A DNA stretch of 64,000 bases from Rossellomorea sp. y25 (lineage in GTDB: Bacteria; Bacillota; Bacilli; Bacillales; Bacillaceae_B): the NCBI RefSeq assembly GCF_038049935.1, contig NZ_CP145886.1:3232501-3296500 (forward strand). The letters run 5' to 3'. The notes below the pieces were generated by a model. The model was given only the letters and a program-made list of their open reading frames with translations, was not told the origin of the DNA and did not search any database. Shown piece by piece: positions 10,529-21,107 of this stretch. Made by a program: the position numbers and the translations under genes. Within the stretch, counting starts at the first letter, position 1. Every line of letters starts with the position of its first letter.

Positions 10529-11320
10529 TTATTTTGATGATCTATTTGCTATAAATTCTTTCATCTCGTTTACCATTTCATTTACAGTATAAATGCTTGG
10601 ACAGATTTTTACATGTAATCCGTACTTTTCAGCCGTATTTTTTGTAATGGGACCAATGCACGCAATGGGAATGTCCCTGATCTCATCATGCAAAGTGTAC
10701 TGATTGACCACCTTCATAAAATGATGGACCGTCGATGAGCTGGTAAACGTAATGATATCTGGATCCTCTTCTTTAATGATATCCTTCAACTGCCCGATGC
10801 TCCCTTTTGGAAGGACAGTTTCATAGACAATCCATTCCTCACAGGATACTCCTGCAGAGGTTAACACTGAAGCAATGACGTTTCGTGCCAAGTTCCCTTT
10901 TGGAATCAGGACGTCCCCTGACGGCTTCACTTTCGAAATGAATTCTTCTGCAAAGTCATCCCCTGTAAAATGTTCTGGCACAAAGGAAACAGGGATTCCA
11001 TATTTCTTGCAATATTGTTCTGTCTTACTTCCGACTGCAGCAAACTTTCCGGAAAATGAAGATAAATCGAGCCGTAATCGATTCAATGCTTGAAGAAAGA
11101 ATCTCACTCCATTTGTGCTGGTGAAAATAATCCATTCATACGTATGTATTGTTGAGTGAAGATTAACTTCCCACTTATCTTCATGAGGTTGAAAATGAAG
11201 GAGAGGTACCACAACCGGGACCCCTCCCTCTTTTTCTATGAGGGCGGCCGTTTCACTGGATCCCTCACTGCCACGAGTAATCAAAACCTTTATATTTTCT
11301 AAAGGCCCTTTACCCTTCAT
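10529..11320 (-). CDS. hemD: Uroporphyrinogen-III synthase
   Basis: Cyclises hydroxymethylbilane with inversion of ring D. The 263-residue protein has the two-lobed HemD layout. VLITRGSEGSSETAALIEKEGG opens lobe 1, TFTSSSTVHHFM near residue 190 is typical of lobe 2, and ACIGPITKNTAEKYGL near residue 225 is the conserved C-terminal motif. Sequence conservation in this family is low, so position in the operon adds to the call. Its ATG overlaps the hemC stop codon by one base, indicating translational coupling. Confidence 0.92.
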   Translation of the reverse strand: MKGKGPLENIKVLITRGSEGSSETAALIEKEGGVPVVVPLLHFQPHEDKWEVNLHSTIHTYEWIIFTSTNGVRFFLQALNRLRLDLSSFSGKFAAVGSKTEQYCKKYGIPVSFVPEHFTGDDFAEEFISKVKPSGDVLIPKGNLARNVIASVLTSAGVSCEEWIVYETVLPKGSIGQLKDIIKEEDPDIITFTSSSTVHHFMKVVNQYTLHDEIRDIPIACIGPITKNTAEKYGLHVKICPSIYTVNEMVNEMKEFIANRSSK

Positions 11321-12252
11321 TATTGATCAAGCTCCTCTTTCACCTGATCGATGAGGGCTTTGGCACCCAGGTCTGTTAAGCTTTCAGCCACTTTTTCCCC
11401 TACTTGTTCAGGATCTTGTCCCACCATGTATTCTTTATAAATCGTTTTCCCATCAGGTGAAGCTACAAGCCCTGTTAAGGCTATGTCCCCATTGTCTTTC
11501 AGCTCAGCAAATCCTGCAATCGGCACCTGACATCCCCCTTCCATTTTGTGAAGGAACGCTCTTTCAGCCGTAACAGTCTTTGTGGTCTCAACACAAGCAA
11601 ACTTCTGAAGAAGTTCAAGCACCTCAGAATCATCTTCCCTGCATTCAATGGATAACGCACCTTGACCAACTGCAGGCAGGCAAAGGTCGGGATCAAGGAA
11701 TTCCGTTACAACATCCGATGTCCAACCCATACGGGATAATCCTGCTGCTGCAAGGATGATCGCGTCGTAGTCCTCATTTTTAAGCTTCGTTAAGCGCGTA
11801 TCGATATTCCCGCGGATCCATTTGATTTCAAGATCTGGACGAACGGATAAGATCTGTGCCCCTCTGCGCAGACTACTCGTTCCTACGATTGCTCCTCCCG
11901 GTAAATCTTTTAGAGCCACATGATTTTTACTGATGAACGCATCACGGTGATCCTCGCGAAGCGGTATACATCCGATGGTCAGTCCTTCGGGTAAGACCGC
12001 AGGCATATCTTTCATACTGTGAACGGCCATATCGATTTCTTTATCCAGCATCGCTTGTTCAATTTCTTTTACAAACAAGCCTTTTCCACCGACTTTCGAC
12101 AGGGTGACATCAAGAATCTGGTCCCCCTTTGTGACAATTTCCTTCACTTCGAATTCGTAAGAGGGGTCCAGTGCTTTCAACTGATTGATCACCCAATTTG
12201 TTTGTGTCAGTGCTAATTTACTTCGTCTCGATCCAACAATGATTTTTCTCAT
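11320..12252 (-). CDS. hemC: Hydroxymethylbilane synthase (porphobilinogen deaminase)
   Basis: Polymerises four porphobilinogen units onto a dipyrromethane cofactor. The 310-residue protein has [17 protein letters not shown] at the N-terminus, VHSMKDMPA with the catalytic Asp, [10 protein letters not shown] and IRGNIDTRL with the substrate-binding arginines, and MEGGCQVPI near residue 240 with the cofactor cysteine. ATG start with AGGAGGTCATT upstream. It overlaps hemD by one base and lies about 17 bp after hemX. Confidence 0.98.
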   Translation of the reverse strand: MRKIIVGSRRSKLALTQTNWVINQLKALDPSYEFEVKEIVTKGDQILDVTLSKVGGKGLFVKEIEQAMLDKEIDMAVHSMKDMPAVLPEGLTIGCIPLREDHRDAFISKNHVALKDLPGGAIVGTSSLRRGAQILSVRPDLEIKWIRGNIDTRLTKLKNEDYDAIILAAAGLSRMGWTSDVVTEFLDPDLCLPAVGQGALSIECREDDSEVLELLQKFACVETTKTVTAERAFLHKMEGGCQVPIAGFAELKDNGDIALTGLVASPDGKTIYKEYMVGQDPEQVGEKVAESLTDLGAKALIDQVKEELDQ

Positions 12253-12268
12253 AATGACCTCCTGAATC

Positions 12269-13102
12269 TTATGAATACCAGAAATGAAATGAAGACAACC
12301 GACTTCCTAAGAAAAAGTTAATTAGTATGATCAAGAAGGCTGCAACATTTAGAAAAGCTAATGATTTACCAAATACATTCTTTTTGATGCGCAGATATAA
12401 ATAACTACTATATAAAATTAATAGAATAAATGACCCTACTATTTTCGGATCATACCATATGAAATCCGGGAGCTTGATATATGCCCATTGCAACCCAAGG
12501 ATCAGGCTGAGCAGAAGCATCGCTACTCCAATGGAATTGGAAATATATGAAATCTTCTCAAGTTTAGACAGATCACTGATCCGCCATAACCTTTGTCCCC
12601 ATTTTTTCTCTTTCAATAATTTAAATTGGAGGAGATAAAGCAAGGAAACCACAAAGGATAATGAAAAGGCTCCATATGAAAGGATGGCCATCGTAATATG
12701 AATCAACAATAATTCAGATACGAGCTGTTCTGCCATTGCCTGAGACTCTACCTGTACCGGTGCAAACGTATGGATCGCCATAATGATGAATCCAAGTACA
12801 TTCGTAAAAAACACCGTAAAGTCCACCCTTAATAATCGATTGATGACAAGTGACAGGGTAATGAGGACCCAGGCATAAAAATAAAGTCCCTCGAAAATGG
12901 TGAGGACTGGAAACCTGCCTGTGTTCATCATGTAAAGAAATAAAAAGATTGTTTGAAGTATCCAAACAATCGCAAGTAACCAGAAGGCAAACAGATTCGC
13001 CTTCCGGTTTTTGTTTAAGAAATCTATAAAGTAAAAGAGAATACTAATAGCATACAGAACAATCATAAGTTCATGCAGCCTAGTCATCGTTTGTTCAAAC
13101 AT
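12269..13102 (-). CDS. hemX: HemX, multi-pass membrane protein of the haem operon
   Basis: An integral membrane protein with about eight hydrophobic helices and the cytochrome c assembly (CcsA/CcmC-like) fold. In B. subtilis HemX lowers the level of glutamyl-tRNA reductase. Visible family features are the tryptophan-rich [30 protein letters not shown] stretch in the C-terminal third and conserved histidines in membrane segments. I chose ATG 13102 (277 residues) because GTGAGG, directly after the hemA stop, works better as its ribosome binding site than as the alternative GTG start at 13117. Located between hemA and hemC, as in B. subtilis. Confidence 0.92.
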   Translation of the reverse strand: MFEQTMTRLHELMIVLYAISILFYFIDFLNKNRKANLFAFWLLAIVWILQTIFLFLYMMNTGRFPVLTIFEGLYFYAWVLITLSLVINRLLRVDFTVFFTNVLGFIIMAIHTFAPVQVESQAMAEQLVSELLLIHITMAILSYGAFSLSFVVSLLYLLQFKLLKEKKWGQRLWRISDLSKLEKISYISNSIGVAMLLLSLILGLQWAYIKLPDFIWYDPKIVGSFILLILYSSYLYLRIKKNVFGKSLAFLNVAAFLIILINFFLGSRLSSFHFWYS

Positions 13103-13117
13103 AGTCAATAACCTCAC

Positions 13118-14470
13118 TTATGCTTGAAAAGAAGGTTGTGGTACAAGCTTAAGATCGCTCTCAGTCTTTTCATTGGCTGCTTTTACTTGTTTCTGCTCTA
13201 GCACTTGTTGTTCAATGTTAAAAATATTGATAAATAAATCCAGTTTATCTTCAGCATCCGGAAGGCCCGCGAATTCCTTCGCTTGCAGGATTGGATCCTT
13301 TAACAACTGATTGATAATGCTCTTCGTATGCTTATTTAACACTTTTCGCTCACGATCTGTTAAGTCAGGCATTTTCCGTTCGATGCTTTCCATCGTTTCA
13401 GCTTGGATGGAGAGTGCTTTTTGTCGAAGAGCTGAAATAACCGGGACCACCCCAAGCATATTCAACCACTCTTTAAAGGACACAATTTCGGCTTCAATCA
13501 TGATTTCAATTTGCTCGGCTGCTTTCTTACGCTCAGCCAGGTTTGCCTGAACGATGCCTTCCAGATCATCGATATCATAAAGGAAAACACTTTCTAATTC
13601 TCCGATGGAAGGATCCAGATCACGGGGTACCGCAATATCCACCATGAAAAGAGGTCGACCTTTTCTCATGCTTTCCACATGGGACATCATTTCTTTTGTG
13701 ATCACGAATTCCTTTGCACCCGTAGAACTGATCATAATGTCCGCTTCCACGAGGGCACATTGAAGTTCCTTCATTGTTTTAGCGTTCCCGCTGAAACGTT
13801 CTGCCAAGGTTTGTGCCTTTTCATACGTACGATTAATGACCGTCACTTTAGTCGCTCCGCTGCCATGAAGGTTTTGGATCGCTAGTTCTCCCATTTTACC
13901 GGCACCAAGAATAAGAACATGTTTTTTCTCCAGGCTGCCGAATACTTTTTTAGCTAATTCAACGGCTGCATAGCTGACAGACACAGCATTGGAACCGATA
14001 TCTGTTTCGGAGTGACCCTTTTTGGCTACCGTCACTGCCTGCTTGAACAGATGATTAAATACTGTACCAGTCGCCCCTGATTCCTGTGCATTCAGGAAGC
14101 TTGAACGAATTTGCCCGAGGATCTGGGTTTCCCCCAACACCATTGAATTCAAACCGCACGCAACTTTAAAAAGGTGTTCGACTGCTCCTTCTTGTTCATA
14201 AATGAACAGATAAGGTGTGAACTCCTCTTTATCTATATCGAACCATTGAGATAAGAAATCTTTAATATAATAACGACCTGTATGAAGCTGATCCACTACT
14301 GCATAGACTTCCGTTCTATTACATGTAGAAACAATCACATTTTCCAGAATGCTCTTCTTTTCCTTTAAAGCCTTCATAGCGAAAGGAAGATCAGTTTCAT
14401 TGAATGATAAACGCTCACGAATCTCAACAGGGGCCGTTTTGTAATTCAAACCAACGACTATTGTATACAT
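13118..14470 (-). CDS. hemA: Glutamyl-tRNA reductase
   Basis: Reduces glutamyl-tRNA to glutamate-1-semialdehyde with NADPH, the first committed step of the C5 haem pathway. The catalytic cysteine is C50 in [39 protein letters not shown] and [14 protein letters not shown] form the substrate and NADPH regions, and the C-terminal third is the helical dimerisation domain. The ATG at 14470 gives the standard N-terminus [23 protein letters not shown] (450 residues) and has GGGGGTG upstream. An in-frame upstream extension is less likely. First gene of the operon and the usual control point. Confidence 0.97.
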   Translation of the reverse strand: MYTIVVGLNYKTAPVEIRERLSFNETDLPFAMKALKEKKSILENVIVSTCNRTEVYAVVDQLHTGRYYIKDFLSQWFDIDKEEFTPYLFIYEQEGAVEHLFKVACGLNSMVLGETQILGQIRSSFLNAQESGATGTVFNHLFKQAVTVAKKGHSETDIGSNAVSVSYAAVELAKKVFGSLEKKHVLILGAGKMGELAIQNLHGSGATKVTVINRTYEKAQTLAERFSGNAKTMKELQCALVEADIMISSTGAKEFVITKEMMSHVESMRKGRPLFMVDIAVPRDLDPSIGELESVFLYDIDDLEGIVQANLAERKKAAEQIEIMIEAEIVSFKEWLNMLGVVPVISALRQKALSIQAETMESIERKMPDLTDRERKVLNKHTKSIINQLLKDPILQAKEFAGLPDAEDKLDLFINIFNIEQQVLEQKQVKAANEKTESDLKLVPQPSFQA

Positions 14471-14499
14471 GCTATGCACTACACCCCCAACTAAAATCA

Positions 14500-14531
14500 T
14501 TACTCTCATTATAACATGTCCTAAAAAGCTC
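14500..14531 (-). promoter_or_regulatory. hemA promoter (extended -10) with a possible PerR box
   Basis: TGTTATAAT, an extended -10, lies on the minus strand about 38 bp upstream of hemA, with only a poor -35. The sequence TTATAATGAGAGTAA at 14514-14500 overlaps it. Its left half fits the PerR consensus TTATAATnATTATAA fully and its right half matches 4 of 7 positions. The hemA operon is a known PerR target in B. subtilis, but here the operator is a suggestion only. Confidence 0.45.
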
Positions 14532-14864
14532 CTGACCCGTAAATGTGAACAGAAATTGAAACCTAAGTATGATACATTTATAAAGGTAAGAAGGCATGCT
14601 TCTTCCGGTACTTGCTAAACATTTATTTCATCATATACATTTAAGATTAACAAAGAATGAACATGAAAGCATTTTCAATTCTAAAAAAATCTATTATATT
14701 TCGACATCACCTACTAATGTAGGGTACCAAAACAAGCCTAAAGAATCAAGTAATGGAAAGGTTTCTTACCTGGACATCCGGGCTTATTATTAGTAGTATG
14801 TATTATTTTCCCTGAAAAAACAGTATTTAAAACATTTAGTATAAAAAGATACGGGAGGAAGAGT

Positions 14865-15356
14865 ATGAAACAACAACAAAGAATTTTCCCAGGAATGATC
14901 TTAATCGGCTTTGGGGCATACTTTTACTTACAGCAGGCGAGCATAGTCCTGTTTCAGGAGTTCTTCACGTGGCCTACTTTACTGATGATTGTTGGACTTG
15001 CTTTTCTCGGACAGGGATATGGAGGGAGAGATTATGAAGCCATATTACCGGGAACGATTCTCGTTGGATTCGGTCTGCATTTTCATGTTGTCAATAGACT
15101 CGAAATCTGGCCTGATCACATGGGGACTTTCATTCTGATCATTGCCTTGGGTTTCCTGCTCAGGTACCAGAAAACGAGAGCAGGACTTTTTCAAGGTGTG
15201 CTCTTTTTAACCCTTTCTATCATTCTCTTATTCTATGATAAAGCGGCGGGATGGTTTGGCTTCATTGGAGGTAATGTGGTGGAGACCGCTTGGGAATTCT
15301 GGCCGATGATCATCATTGGTATCGGCGTCTACTTATTGTTTATAAAGAAAAAATAA
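14865..15356 (+). CDS. Four-to-five-helix membrane protein, LiaF/LiaI-like transmembrane region
   Basis: A 163-residue, almost entirely hydrophobic protein. It has two similar halves, each with a Gly-rich helix pair: RIFPGMILIGFGAYFYL near residue 6 and AILPGTILVGFGLHFHV near residue 62. This repeat, and the ending EFWPMIIIGIGVYLLFIKKK, resemble the transmembrane segments of LiaI/LiaF-type and DUF5668 proteins. No catalytic motif is seen and I assign no role. ATG start with GGGAGGAAGAGT upstream. It is divergent from hemA and convergent with the ABC transporter genes, which share its terminator. Confidence 0.85.
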   Translation: MKQQQRIFPGMILIGFGAYFYLQQASIVLFQEFFTWPTLLMIVGLAFLGQGYGGRDYEAILPGTILVGFGLHFHVVNRLEIWPDHMGTFILIIALGFLLRYQKTRAGLFQGVLFLTLSIILLFYDKAAGWFGFIGGNVVETAWEFWPMIIIGIGVYLLFIKKK

Positions 15357-15374
15357 TTCTATGTACTCCATAAT

Positions 15375-15403
15375 AAAAGCCCGGAAATCACTCCGGGCTT
15401 TTT
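15375..15403. terminator. Bidirectional terminator
   Basis: AAAAGCCCGGA paired with TCCGGGCTTTT, with A/T runs on both sides. It serves the plus-strand membrane protein gene and the minus-strand transporter ATPase gene. Confidence 0.85.
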
Positions 15404-15413
15404 GTGAATTCTA

Positions 15414-16148
15414 TTATAAAACTGAATCCAGAAATTCTCTTGTCCGCTGCTCTTTTGGAGCGTTGAACAATTCCTGGGGAGGTCCTACTTCCACGATCCT
15501 GCCATCGTGCATATACACGACCCAGTCGGCTACCTCGCGGGCAAACCCCATTTCATGGGTCACGACAACCATCGTCATCCCCTCTAAAGCAAGCTCCTTC
15601 ATGGTTGCCAAGACCTCTCCGACCAATTCAGGGTCAAGTGCTGAGGTAGGTTCATCAAAGAGCATGATTTCAGGCTTCATCGCCAGGGCCCTTGCAATGG
15701 CCACACGCTGCTTCTGTCCACCGGATAGCTTGGATGGATAGACATTTTCCTTATCCCCCAGGCCGACTTTCTTTAATAGCTCTTTCGCATCCTTCTTTGC
15801 TTCGGCCTTTGAAACCCCTTTGACGTATACCGGTGCTTCCATCACATTTTCCAGGACCGTTTTGTGAGGGAAAAGGTAGAAATGTTGAAATACCATTCCG
15901 ACTTTTTGACGGATTTTATTTAAATCATGTGTATCCTGGTTGACTTCATCGCCTTCTATGACAACCTTTCCATTGTCTTTCAGTTCCAGGAAGTTTAAGC
16001 AGCGAAGCAATGTACTCTTCCCTGATCCACTGGCTCCAATGAGGCAAACCACATCACTTTCCTTTACACTGATATCAATGTCCTTCAGTACGTGTAAATC
16101 ACCAAAGGATTTATTTAATTTTTCCACTTTAATCATTTCCTGACTCAC
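15414..16148 (-). CDS. Polar amino acid ABC transporter, ATP-binding protein
   Basis: The ATPase subunit of a PAAT-family importer. Motifs are Walker [11 protein letters not shown]-loop [10 protein letters not shown], signature [16 protein letters not shown], Walker [14 protein letters not shown] and the H-loop in [10 protein letters not shown] chose GTG 16148 (244 residues) because GGGAGG lies seven bases upstream. ATGs at 16154 and 16178 are possible but poorly spaced. It is close to GlnQ/ArtM types, but the substrate cannot be told from this subunit. Downstream of, and probably co-transcribed with, the permease gene. Confidence 0.92.
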   Translation of the reverse strand: MSQEMIKVEKLNKSFGDLHVLKDIDISVKESDVVCLIGASGSGKSTLLRCLNFLELKDNGKVVIEGDEVNQDTHDLNKIRQKVGMVFQHFYLFPHKTVLENVMEAPVYVKGVSKAEAKKDAKELLKKVGLGDKENVYPSKLSGGQKQRVAIARALAMKPEIMLFDEPTSALDPELVGEVLATMKELALEGMTMVVVTHEMGFAREVADWVVYMHDGRIVEVGPPQELFNAPKEQRTREFLDSVL

Positions 16149-16170
16149 ACTCATCCCTCCCGCATCTTTA

Positions 16171-16818
16171 TTAATCACTAACTGACATCCGTTTTTCTAT
16201 GATATTGACAATCGTTGAGAATACCAGTACCAGAACCAGGTAATAGATCGCTACAACGAGCAGGTAGGTCATGTAATCGAAGTTGTTGGAACCAAGCGTC
16301 GTTGCCACACTGAACAATTCGAACATCCCTATGAATGATGCAAGAGATGAATCCTTTAATGCAATGATGAATTGATTACCAAGTGGTGGCAGGGCTCGTC
16401 TGAATGCTTGCGGCAAAATGATCCTTCTCATGGACAATCCAAGAGACATTCCAAGGGACCGTCCCGCTTCCATTTGCCCTTTATCAATGGATTGGATGGC
16501 TCCACGGAAAATCTCGGCGATGTAGGCACCATTATGGAAAGCAAGACCCATAACAACAGACCAGAAGCCTGATATATTTAATGAGGTTAATCCGAAGTAG
16601 AAAATAAAGATTTGAACAATTAAAGGTGTTCCCCGCACAACGAAAATATATAAATCCGCTAATAGTTCCAATGGCTTGATTCCGGAAATCTTGAGAAACG
16701 CGAAAAACAAACCAATCACAATCGCAATAAGTACAGAAACAAAGGTTAATTGGAATGTTAATAACATCCCTTTAAGAAATACATCATATGTACCTGTTAA
16801 GGTTTCAAAAAAGTGCAT
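16171..16818 (-). CDS. Polar amino acid ABC transporter, permease
   Basis: A 215-residue permease of the His/Glu/Gln/Arg family with about five membrane helices. It has the EAA-type cytoplasmic loop [33 protein letters not shown] near residues 136-170, and [17 protein letters not shown], both typical of this family. ATG 16818 is chosen because GGAGGG lies six bases upstream. An upstream in-frame extension reads through the hairpin region and is unlikely. Only one permease gene is present, so it probably acts as a homodimer. Confidence 0.93.
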   Translation of the reverse strand: MHFFETLTGTYDVFLKGMLLTFQLTFVSVLIAIVIGLFFAFLKISGIKPLELLADLYIFVVRGTPLIVQIFIFYFGLTSLNISGFWSVVMGLAFHNGAYIAEIFRGAIQSIDKGQMEAGRSLGMSLGLSMRRIILPQAFRRALPPLGNQFIIALKDSSLASFIGMFELFSVATTLGSNNFDYMTYLLVVAIYYLVLVLVFSTIVNIIEKRMSVSD

Positions 16819-16868
16819 GAACTTCCCTCCAGTCAATTCAATACGTGTAAGCTTCTCCCGGTAACGGA

Positions 16869-16903
16869 CAAAAAGCGAATGCGCATAGAAGCACATTCGC
16901 TCT
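16869..16903 (-). terminator. Leaky terminator between binding-protein and permease genes
   Basis: AGCGAATG paired with CATTCGCT and followed by TTTTTG on the minus strand. Its position inside the operon suggests partial termination, giving more binding protein than permease. Confidence 0.65.
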
Positions 16904-16917
16904 GTGTCATGCTGCCT

Positions 16918-17700
16918 TTACTCTTCTTCAGGATCTGATGTGATGTCTGTATTGAAATATTTTTCACTGATTTTCTTTAACGTACCGTCTTCTCTTAGAG
17001 TTTCAAGAGCTTTATTGATTTCATCCAATAACTTTTCATTTTCTTTACTTACGGCGATGGCTTGCTCACTGCGCCCGATCAGTTCACGGGCTTCAACGTT
17101 CAAACCTGCAGCGATCGCTTCTTTACCAGTAATGAAGTCGGTAATAACGGCATCATGTTTACCCTTATTTAATGCTTCTAATGCGACTACATCACTATCA
17201 TATTGTTGAATATTATCCGTTACTCCCTGGGCAGTCTCTGCGTAAGTAGATCCTTTGGAAACGGCAATCTCCATTCCTTCCAAATCATCCAATGTTTCTA
17301 CAGAACTGTCCGGACGAACGAAGATCTGCGGGCCAGAATAATAATAAGGAGTTGAGAAGTCTACTTCCTTCAAGCGTTCATCCGTGATCGTATGGCTGGC
17401 AACCGCCGCATCAAAACGACCCGATTTCACTCCTTCTACAATTCCTGCAAACTTAAATTTCTTCTGTTCAGGTTCAAGACCCATTTCTTTCGCAACGGCT
17501 TCTGCCACTTCAATATCGAAACCTGACATGGTTCCATCATTATTTGTTACACTGAATGGCTTAAATTCACCTGAAGCTGCATAAATGAATTTGCCTTCCT
17601 CTACTAACTTCGCACCATTTTCTGTTGTGGCTTTGTCGCCACAGGCTGATAGAAGAAGCACAGAAATGACTAACAAGACTAGGCTTTTCCAATTCTTCAC
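16918..17700 (-). CDS. Polar amino acid ABC transporter, substrate-binding lipoprotein
   Basis: A 260-residue SBP_bac_3 (cluster F) protein. The N-terminus is a lipoprotein signal with lipobox LSAC, so the mature protein is anchored on the outer face of the membrane. Family features are FKPFSVTNNDGTMSGFDIEVAEAVAKEMG near residue 46, DAAVASHTITDERLKEVDFSTPYYYSG near residue 100, and the C-terminal LREDGTLKKISEKYF. The Arg and Asp expected to hold the amino acid group are present, but the exact ligand (glutamine, cystine or arginine) cannot be assigned. GTG start after AAGGGGG. First gene of the transporter operon. Confidence 0.92.
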   Translation of the reverse strand: MKNWKSLVLLVISVLLLSACGDKATTENGAKLVEEGKFIYAASGEFKPFSVTNNDGTMSGFDIEVAEAVAKEMGLEPEQKKFKFAGIVEGVKSGRFDAAVASHTITDERLKEVDFSTPYYYSGPQIFVRPDSSVETLDDLEGMEIAVSKGSTYAETAQGVTDNIQQYDSDVVALEALNKGKHDAVITDFITGKEAIAAGLNVEARELIGRSEQAIAVSKENEKLLDEINKALETLREDGTLKKISEKYFNTDITSDPEEE

Positions 17701-17748
17701 TGTCTAGAGTCCCCCTTATGTAGCTTGTAATATTTTTAATCTTTCATA

Positions 17749-17777
17749 ATTTTATCAACAAAAGAGAAAATTCTCAA
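17749..17777 (-). promoter_or_regulatory. SigA promoter of the amino acid ABC transporter operon
   Basis: TTGAGA and TAAAAT with a 17-bp spacer on the minus strand, about 50 bp upstream of the binding-protein start. The remaining 200 bp up to the engB terminator show no recognisable riboswitch or gene. Confidence 0.6.
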
Positions 17778-17983
17778 AATTCAAATATAGCTTCTACAGC
17801 TTATAATTATCCATTTTATTGGATGAAGCGGATTCAGCTCGGTTACAGGTACATATGCGTCTCTATCCTTTTATTTCCTTTCATATGCTTTGATGATATA
17901 GGCCCATCAGCCTTATACGGAGTTCAGTAGACCCTCTTTTATACTACTTTTAAGCTATATGGGTGCTGTCATTATTTAGTCAT

Positions 17984-18026
17984 AAAAAAGAACCGTCTCC
18001 ACATATGTGGAAATCGGTTCTTTTTA
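17984..18026 (-). terminator. Terminator of the lonA-engB operon
   Basis: AAAGAACCG paired with CGGTTCTTT, with an inner CCACATATGTGG palindrome and a T-run on the minus strand. Confidence 0.8.
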
Positions 18027-18030
18027 AAGC

Positions 18031-18615
18031 TTATTTATAATAAGACTTGATGGCGTCCCAGGCTTTGTCTTTTCCAAGGCCTGTTTCGGAAGAGAACATG
18101 ATGAGGTCGTCTTCTTTGTCCATGTTCAACGTTTCCCTTGTTACTTTCAGGTGTTTCTGCCATTTGCCTTTCGGGATCTTATCCGCTTTGGTGGCGATGA
18201 CGATGCATGGAAGCTCATGATGCTTAAGGAAATCGTACATCATGACATCATCATTGGTTGGCGCATGGCGCAGGTCCACGATCAGGATGACCGCCCTTAA
18301 CTGCTCACGGGAAGTGATGTAGGTTTCAATCATCTTTCCCCATGCTTCCCGTTCTGTTTTTGATACTTTGGCAAAACCGTAACCAGGTACGTCCACGTAA
18401 TAGAGGGTCTCTTCTATTTTATAGAAGTTCAGCGTCTGGGTTTTACCTGGCTTGGATGAAATCCTTGCCATGCTCTTGCGACCGATCATTTTATTGATGA
18501 ATGAGGATTTCCCCACGTTCGAGCGTCCCGCTAAGGCAAACTCAGGAAGAAAATCGCCAGGATATTGTTCAGGCCTGACTGCACTGATGACTAGCTCAAC
18601 TTGATTTACTTTCAC
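18031..18615 (-). CDS. engB: Ribosome biogenesis GTPase YsxC/EngB
   Basis: A TrmE-Era-EngA-EngB family GTPase needed for assembly of the 50S subunit. The 194-residue protein has G1 GRSNVGKSS (residues 30-38), G3 DVPGYG, G4 TKADK and G5 FSSETG. Its start is GTG, overlapping the lonA stop as GTGA, with AGGTGAAAAGAA as ribosome binding site, so translation is coupled to lonA. The lonA-engB pairing is conserved in Bacillus. Confidence 0.96.
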   Translation of the reverse strand: MKVNQVELVISAVRPEQYPGDFLPEFALAGRSNVGKSSFINKMIGRKSMARISSKPGKTQTLNFYKIEETLYYVDVPGYGFAKVSKTEREAWGKMIETYITSREQLRAVILIVDLRHAPTNDDVMMYDFLKHHELPCIVIATKADKIPKGKWQKHLKVTRETLNMDKEDDLIMFSSETGLGKDKAWDAIKSYYK

Positions 18616-20936
18616 TTCTTTTCACCTACTAATGCTTTCTCTAAGACTTCATCAATATGGGATACAAGGATGAACGTTAATTCTCCCCTCACACTTTCAG
18701 GAATATCATCTATATCCTTTTCATTATCTTTCGGAAGGATAATCGTTTTAATTCCCGCACGATGAGCGCTTAATGTTTTTTCTTTCACTCCCCCGATTGG
18801 AAGTACTCTTCCCCTCAGAGTTATTTCACCGGTCATTCCTACTTCACGATTGACGTATTTACCTGTCAGCGCTGATACAAGTGCCGTCGTAATAGTGATG
18901 CCTGCTGAAGGACCGTCTTTTGGAACTGCCCCTTCAGGAACGTGGATGTGAATATCATATTTCTCGTGGAAAGACTCGTCGATCCCAAGATCCTTCGCTT
19001 TCGAACGTACATAACTAAATGCCGTCTGAGCAGACTCTTTCATGACATCCCCCAATTTACCCGTCAATACAAGCTTTCCTTTACCCGGTGCTAAGGACAC
19101 CTCGATTTGCAGCGTATCTCCGCCAACCGTAGTGTAAGCAAGACCTGTTGAAACACCGATTTGGTTTTCTATTTCAGCTTGACCATAGCGGAATTTTTTC
19201 TTCCCGAGGAACTCTTCAATATTGCTGGACGTAATCACGACGCGCTTCTTGTCACCAGAGACAATGATCTTGGCCGTTTTTCTACAAAGGGCTGCAAGGT
19301 GGCGTTCAAGGCTCCTCACCCCTGCTTCCCTTGTATAATAACGAACAATATCGACAATCGCTTCATCCCTGACCTGAAGCTTCGATTTGTTTAAGCCATG
19401 ATCTTTAATCTGCTTCTCCAATAAATGATGCTTCGCGATATTTAATTTTTCAAGCTCTGTATAACCTGCGATCGTAATGATCTCCATTCTGTCCCGGAGC
19501 GGGCCGGGAATGGTCGATAAATCATTCGCCGTTGCGATGAACATGACTTTGGATAAATCATACGTTTCTTCAATATAGTGGTCACTGAAATTCGAATTTT
19601 GCTCAGGATCGAGTACTTCGAGCATCGCAGAAGAAGGATCTCCCCTGAAATCACTTGACATTTTGTCGATTTCATCAAGGAGGAAAACAGGGTTGATGGT
19701 GCCTGCTTTTTTCATACCCCGGATGATTCTACCGGGCATCGCACCTACATACGTACGCCTGTGACCTCTGATCTCTGACTCATCACGAACGCCTCCGAGG
19801 GAAATTCGGACAAAATTTCGACCTAGTGATTCAGCCACAGAACGGGCCAAACTCGTTTTCCCGACACCCGGAGGTCCGGCAAGGCATAGGATAGGTCCTT
19901 TAAGGGATTGAGTTAACTGCTGGACAGCCAGGTATTCAAGCACTCTCTCTTTTACCTTTTCAAGACCGTAGTGATCCCGGTTTAAGATTTGTTCAGAACG
20001 TTTTATATCTAATTGATCTTCTGTTTCAGTCGACCACGGCAGGGATGCAAGCCATTCGATATAATTACGTATGACAGAGCTTTCAGCGGAACTTGATGGA
20101 ACTTTTTCATAGCGGGCAAGCTCTTTCAATACAGTTCTTTCAACATCCTCAGGCATATCCGCTTGTTCTATCTTCGCAGTCAAATCTTCAATTTCACCCG
20201 TTTTTCCTTCTTTGTCTCCCAGTTCTTTTTGAATGGCTTTCATTTGTTCCCGTAAGTAGTACTCTTTTTGGGTTCTTTCCATGGAACGCTTCACACGCTG
20301 GCCGATTTTCTTCTCGAGACTCAGCACCTCTTTTTCATTGTTAATGGTCTCGATCACCATTTGAAGCCGCTTCTTGATATCAAGAGTCTCAAGTACATTT
20401 TGCTTTTCTTTCATTTTCAACGGAAGATGGGAGGCAACGATATCCGCAAGTCTTCCCGGCTCTTCAATATCTGAAACAGTGGAATACGTTTCGGCTGAAA
20501 CTTTTTTTGAAAGTTTTATGTATTGTTCGAAATAATTCAATAACGTCCTCATTAAAGCGTCTGTTTCTGATTCTTTCACATCGGAATCTTTGAATTCCTT
20601 TATTTCCACTTCGTAGAAGTCTTTTTGCTCTGTAAATGATTCAATTGATGCCCTGTTTAAACCCTCAACCAGAACTCTGATCGTTCCATTCGGTAATTTG
20701 AGCATCTGCTTTACCTTTGTAAGAGTTCCCATTTCGTAAAAATCTTCTTGTGTTGGCTCATCTATATTCATATCTCTTTGAGTGGTTAAGAAAATTAAAT
20801 GATCATCCATCATGGCTTTTTCTAAAGCTTGTACGGAGCGCTCACGTCCAACATCTAAATGTAAGACCATTGTTGGATACACAAGTAAGCCTCTTAATGG
20901 AAGGAGGGGAACCGTTAAATTATTTTGATTTGCCAC
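18612..20936 (-). CDS. lonA: ATP-dependent protease LonA
   Basis: Soluble AAA+ serine protease for protein quality control. The 774-residue product has the N-terminal substrate domain ([13 protein letters not shown]), a coiled-coil middle, Walker [10 protein letters not shown], Walker [10 protein letters not shown], and the C-terminal protease domain. The catalytic serine is in DGPSAGI (near residue 677), and the catalytic lysine follows in [15 protein letters not shown] start it at GTG 20936, with GGAGG eight bases upstream. This gives the expected N-terminus and the same length as B. subtilis LonA. An ATG 13 codons upstream is not supported by a ribosome binding site. Confidence 0.97.
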   Translation of the reverse strand: MANQNNLTVPLLPLRGLLVYPTMVLHLDVGRERSVQALEKAMMDDHLIFLTTQRDMNIDEPTQEDFYEMGTLTKVKQMLKLPNGTIRVLVEGLNRASIESFTEQKDFYEVEIKEFKDSDVKESETDALMRTLLNYFEQYIKLSKKVSAETYSTVSDIEEPGRLADIVASHLPLKMKEKQNVLETLDIKKRLQMVIETINNEKEVLSLEKKIGQRVKRSMERTQKEYYLREQMKAIQKELGDKEGKTGEIEDLTAKIEQADMPEDVERTVLKELARYEKVPSSSAESSVIRNYIEWLASLPWSTETEDQLDIKRSEQILNRDHYGLEKVKERVLEYLAVQQLTQSLKGPILCLAGPPGVGKTSLARSVAESLGRNFVRISLGGVRDESEIRGHRRTYVGAMPGRIIRGMKKAGTINPVFLLDEIDKMSSDFRGDPSSAMLEVLDPEQNSNFSDHYIEETYDLSKVMFIATANDLSTIPGPLRDRMEIITIAGYTELEKLNIAKHHLLEKQIKDHGLNKSKLQVRDEAIVDIVRYYTREAGVRSLERHLAALCRKTAKIIVSGDKKRVVITSSNIEEFLGKKKFRYGQAEIENQIGVSTGLAYTTVGGDTLQIEVSLAPGKGKLVLTGKLGDVMKESAQTAFSYVRSKAKDLGIDESFHEKYDIHIHVPEGAVPKDGPSAGITITTALVSALTGKYVNREVGMTGEITLRGRVLPIGGVKEKTLSAHRAGIKTIILPKDNEKDIDDIPESVRGELTFILVSHIDEVLEKALVGEKK

Positions 20937-20974
20937 ATATAACACCTCCGAATTTTGCTCTAAGTCTTTGTACA

Positions 20975-21003
20975 ATTCTAACTTATTTACTAGGTAGTGT
21001 CTA
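20975..21003 (-). promoter_or_regulatory. SigA promoter of lonA
   Basis: TAGACA and TAGAAT with a 17-bp spacer on the minus strand, about 40 bp upstream of the GTG start. No CtsR heptad repeat or CIRCE element is visible here. Confidence 0.65.
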
Positions 21004-21069
21004 TTAAATAGGTATTTACAACTTTATTCATGCCGTTTAACGCTTATTCCATTTTCTCTTTCATTCAAA

Positions 21070-21102
21070 AACAAACCGATTCGGATAGACCCGAATCGGT
21101 CA
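21070..21102 (-). terminator. Terminator of lonB
   Basis: ACCGATTCGG paired with CCGAATCGGT, followed by TTGTTTTTG on the minus strand. Confidence 0.8.
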
Positions 21103-21107
21103 ACAGT

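Noticed and set aside
14596..14793. Plus-strand open frame of 65 codons between hemA and the 163-aa membrane protein gene
   Set aside because: A purine-rich stretch precedes the ATG, but the protein composition is that of translated intergenic DNA (many His, Ser, Tyr, Lys without pattern), and no terminator or family resemblance supports it.
20936..21010. CtsR or CIRCE operator at lonA
   Set aside because: I looked for GGTCAAA heptads and for the CIRCE inverted repeat near the promoter and found neither.
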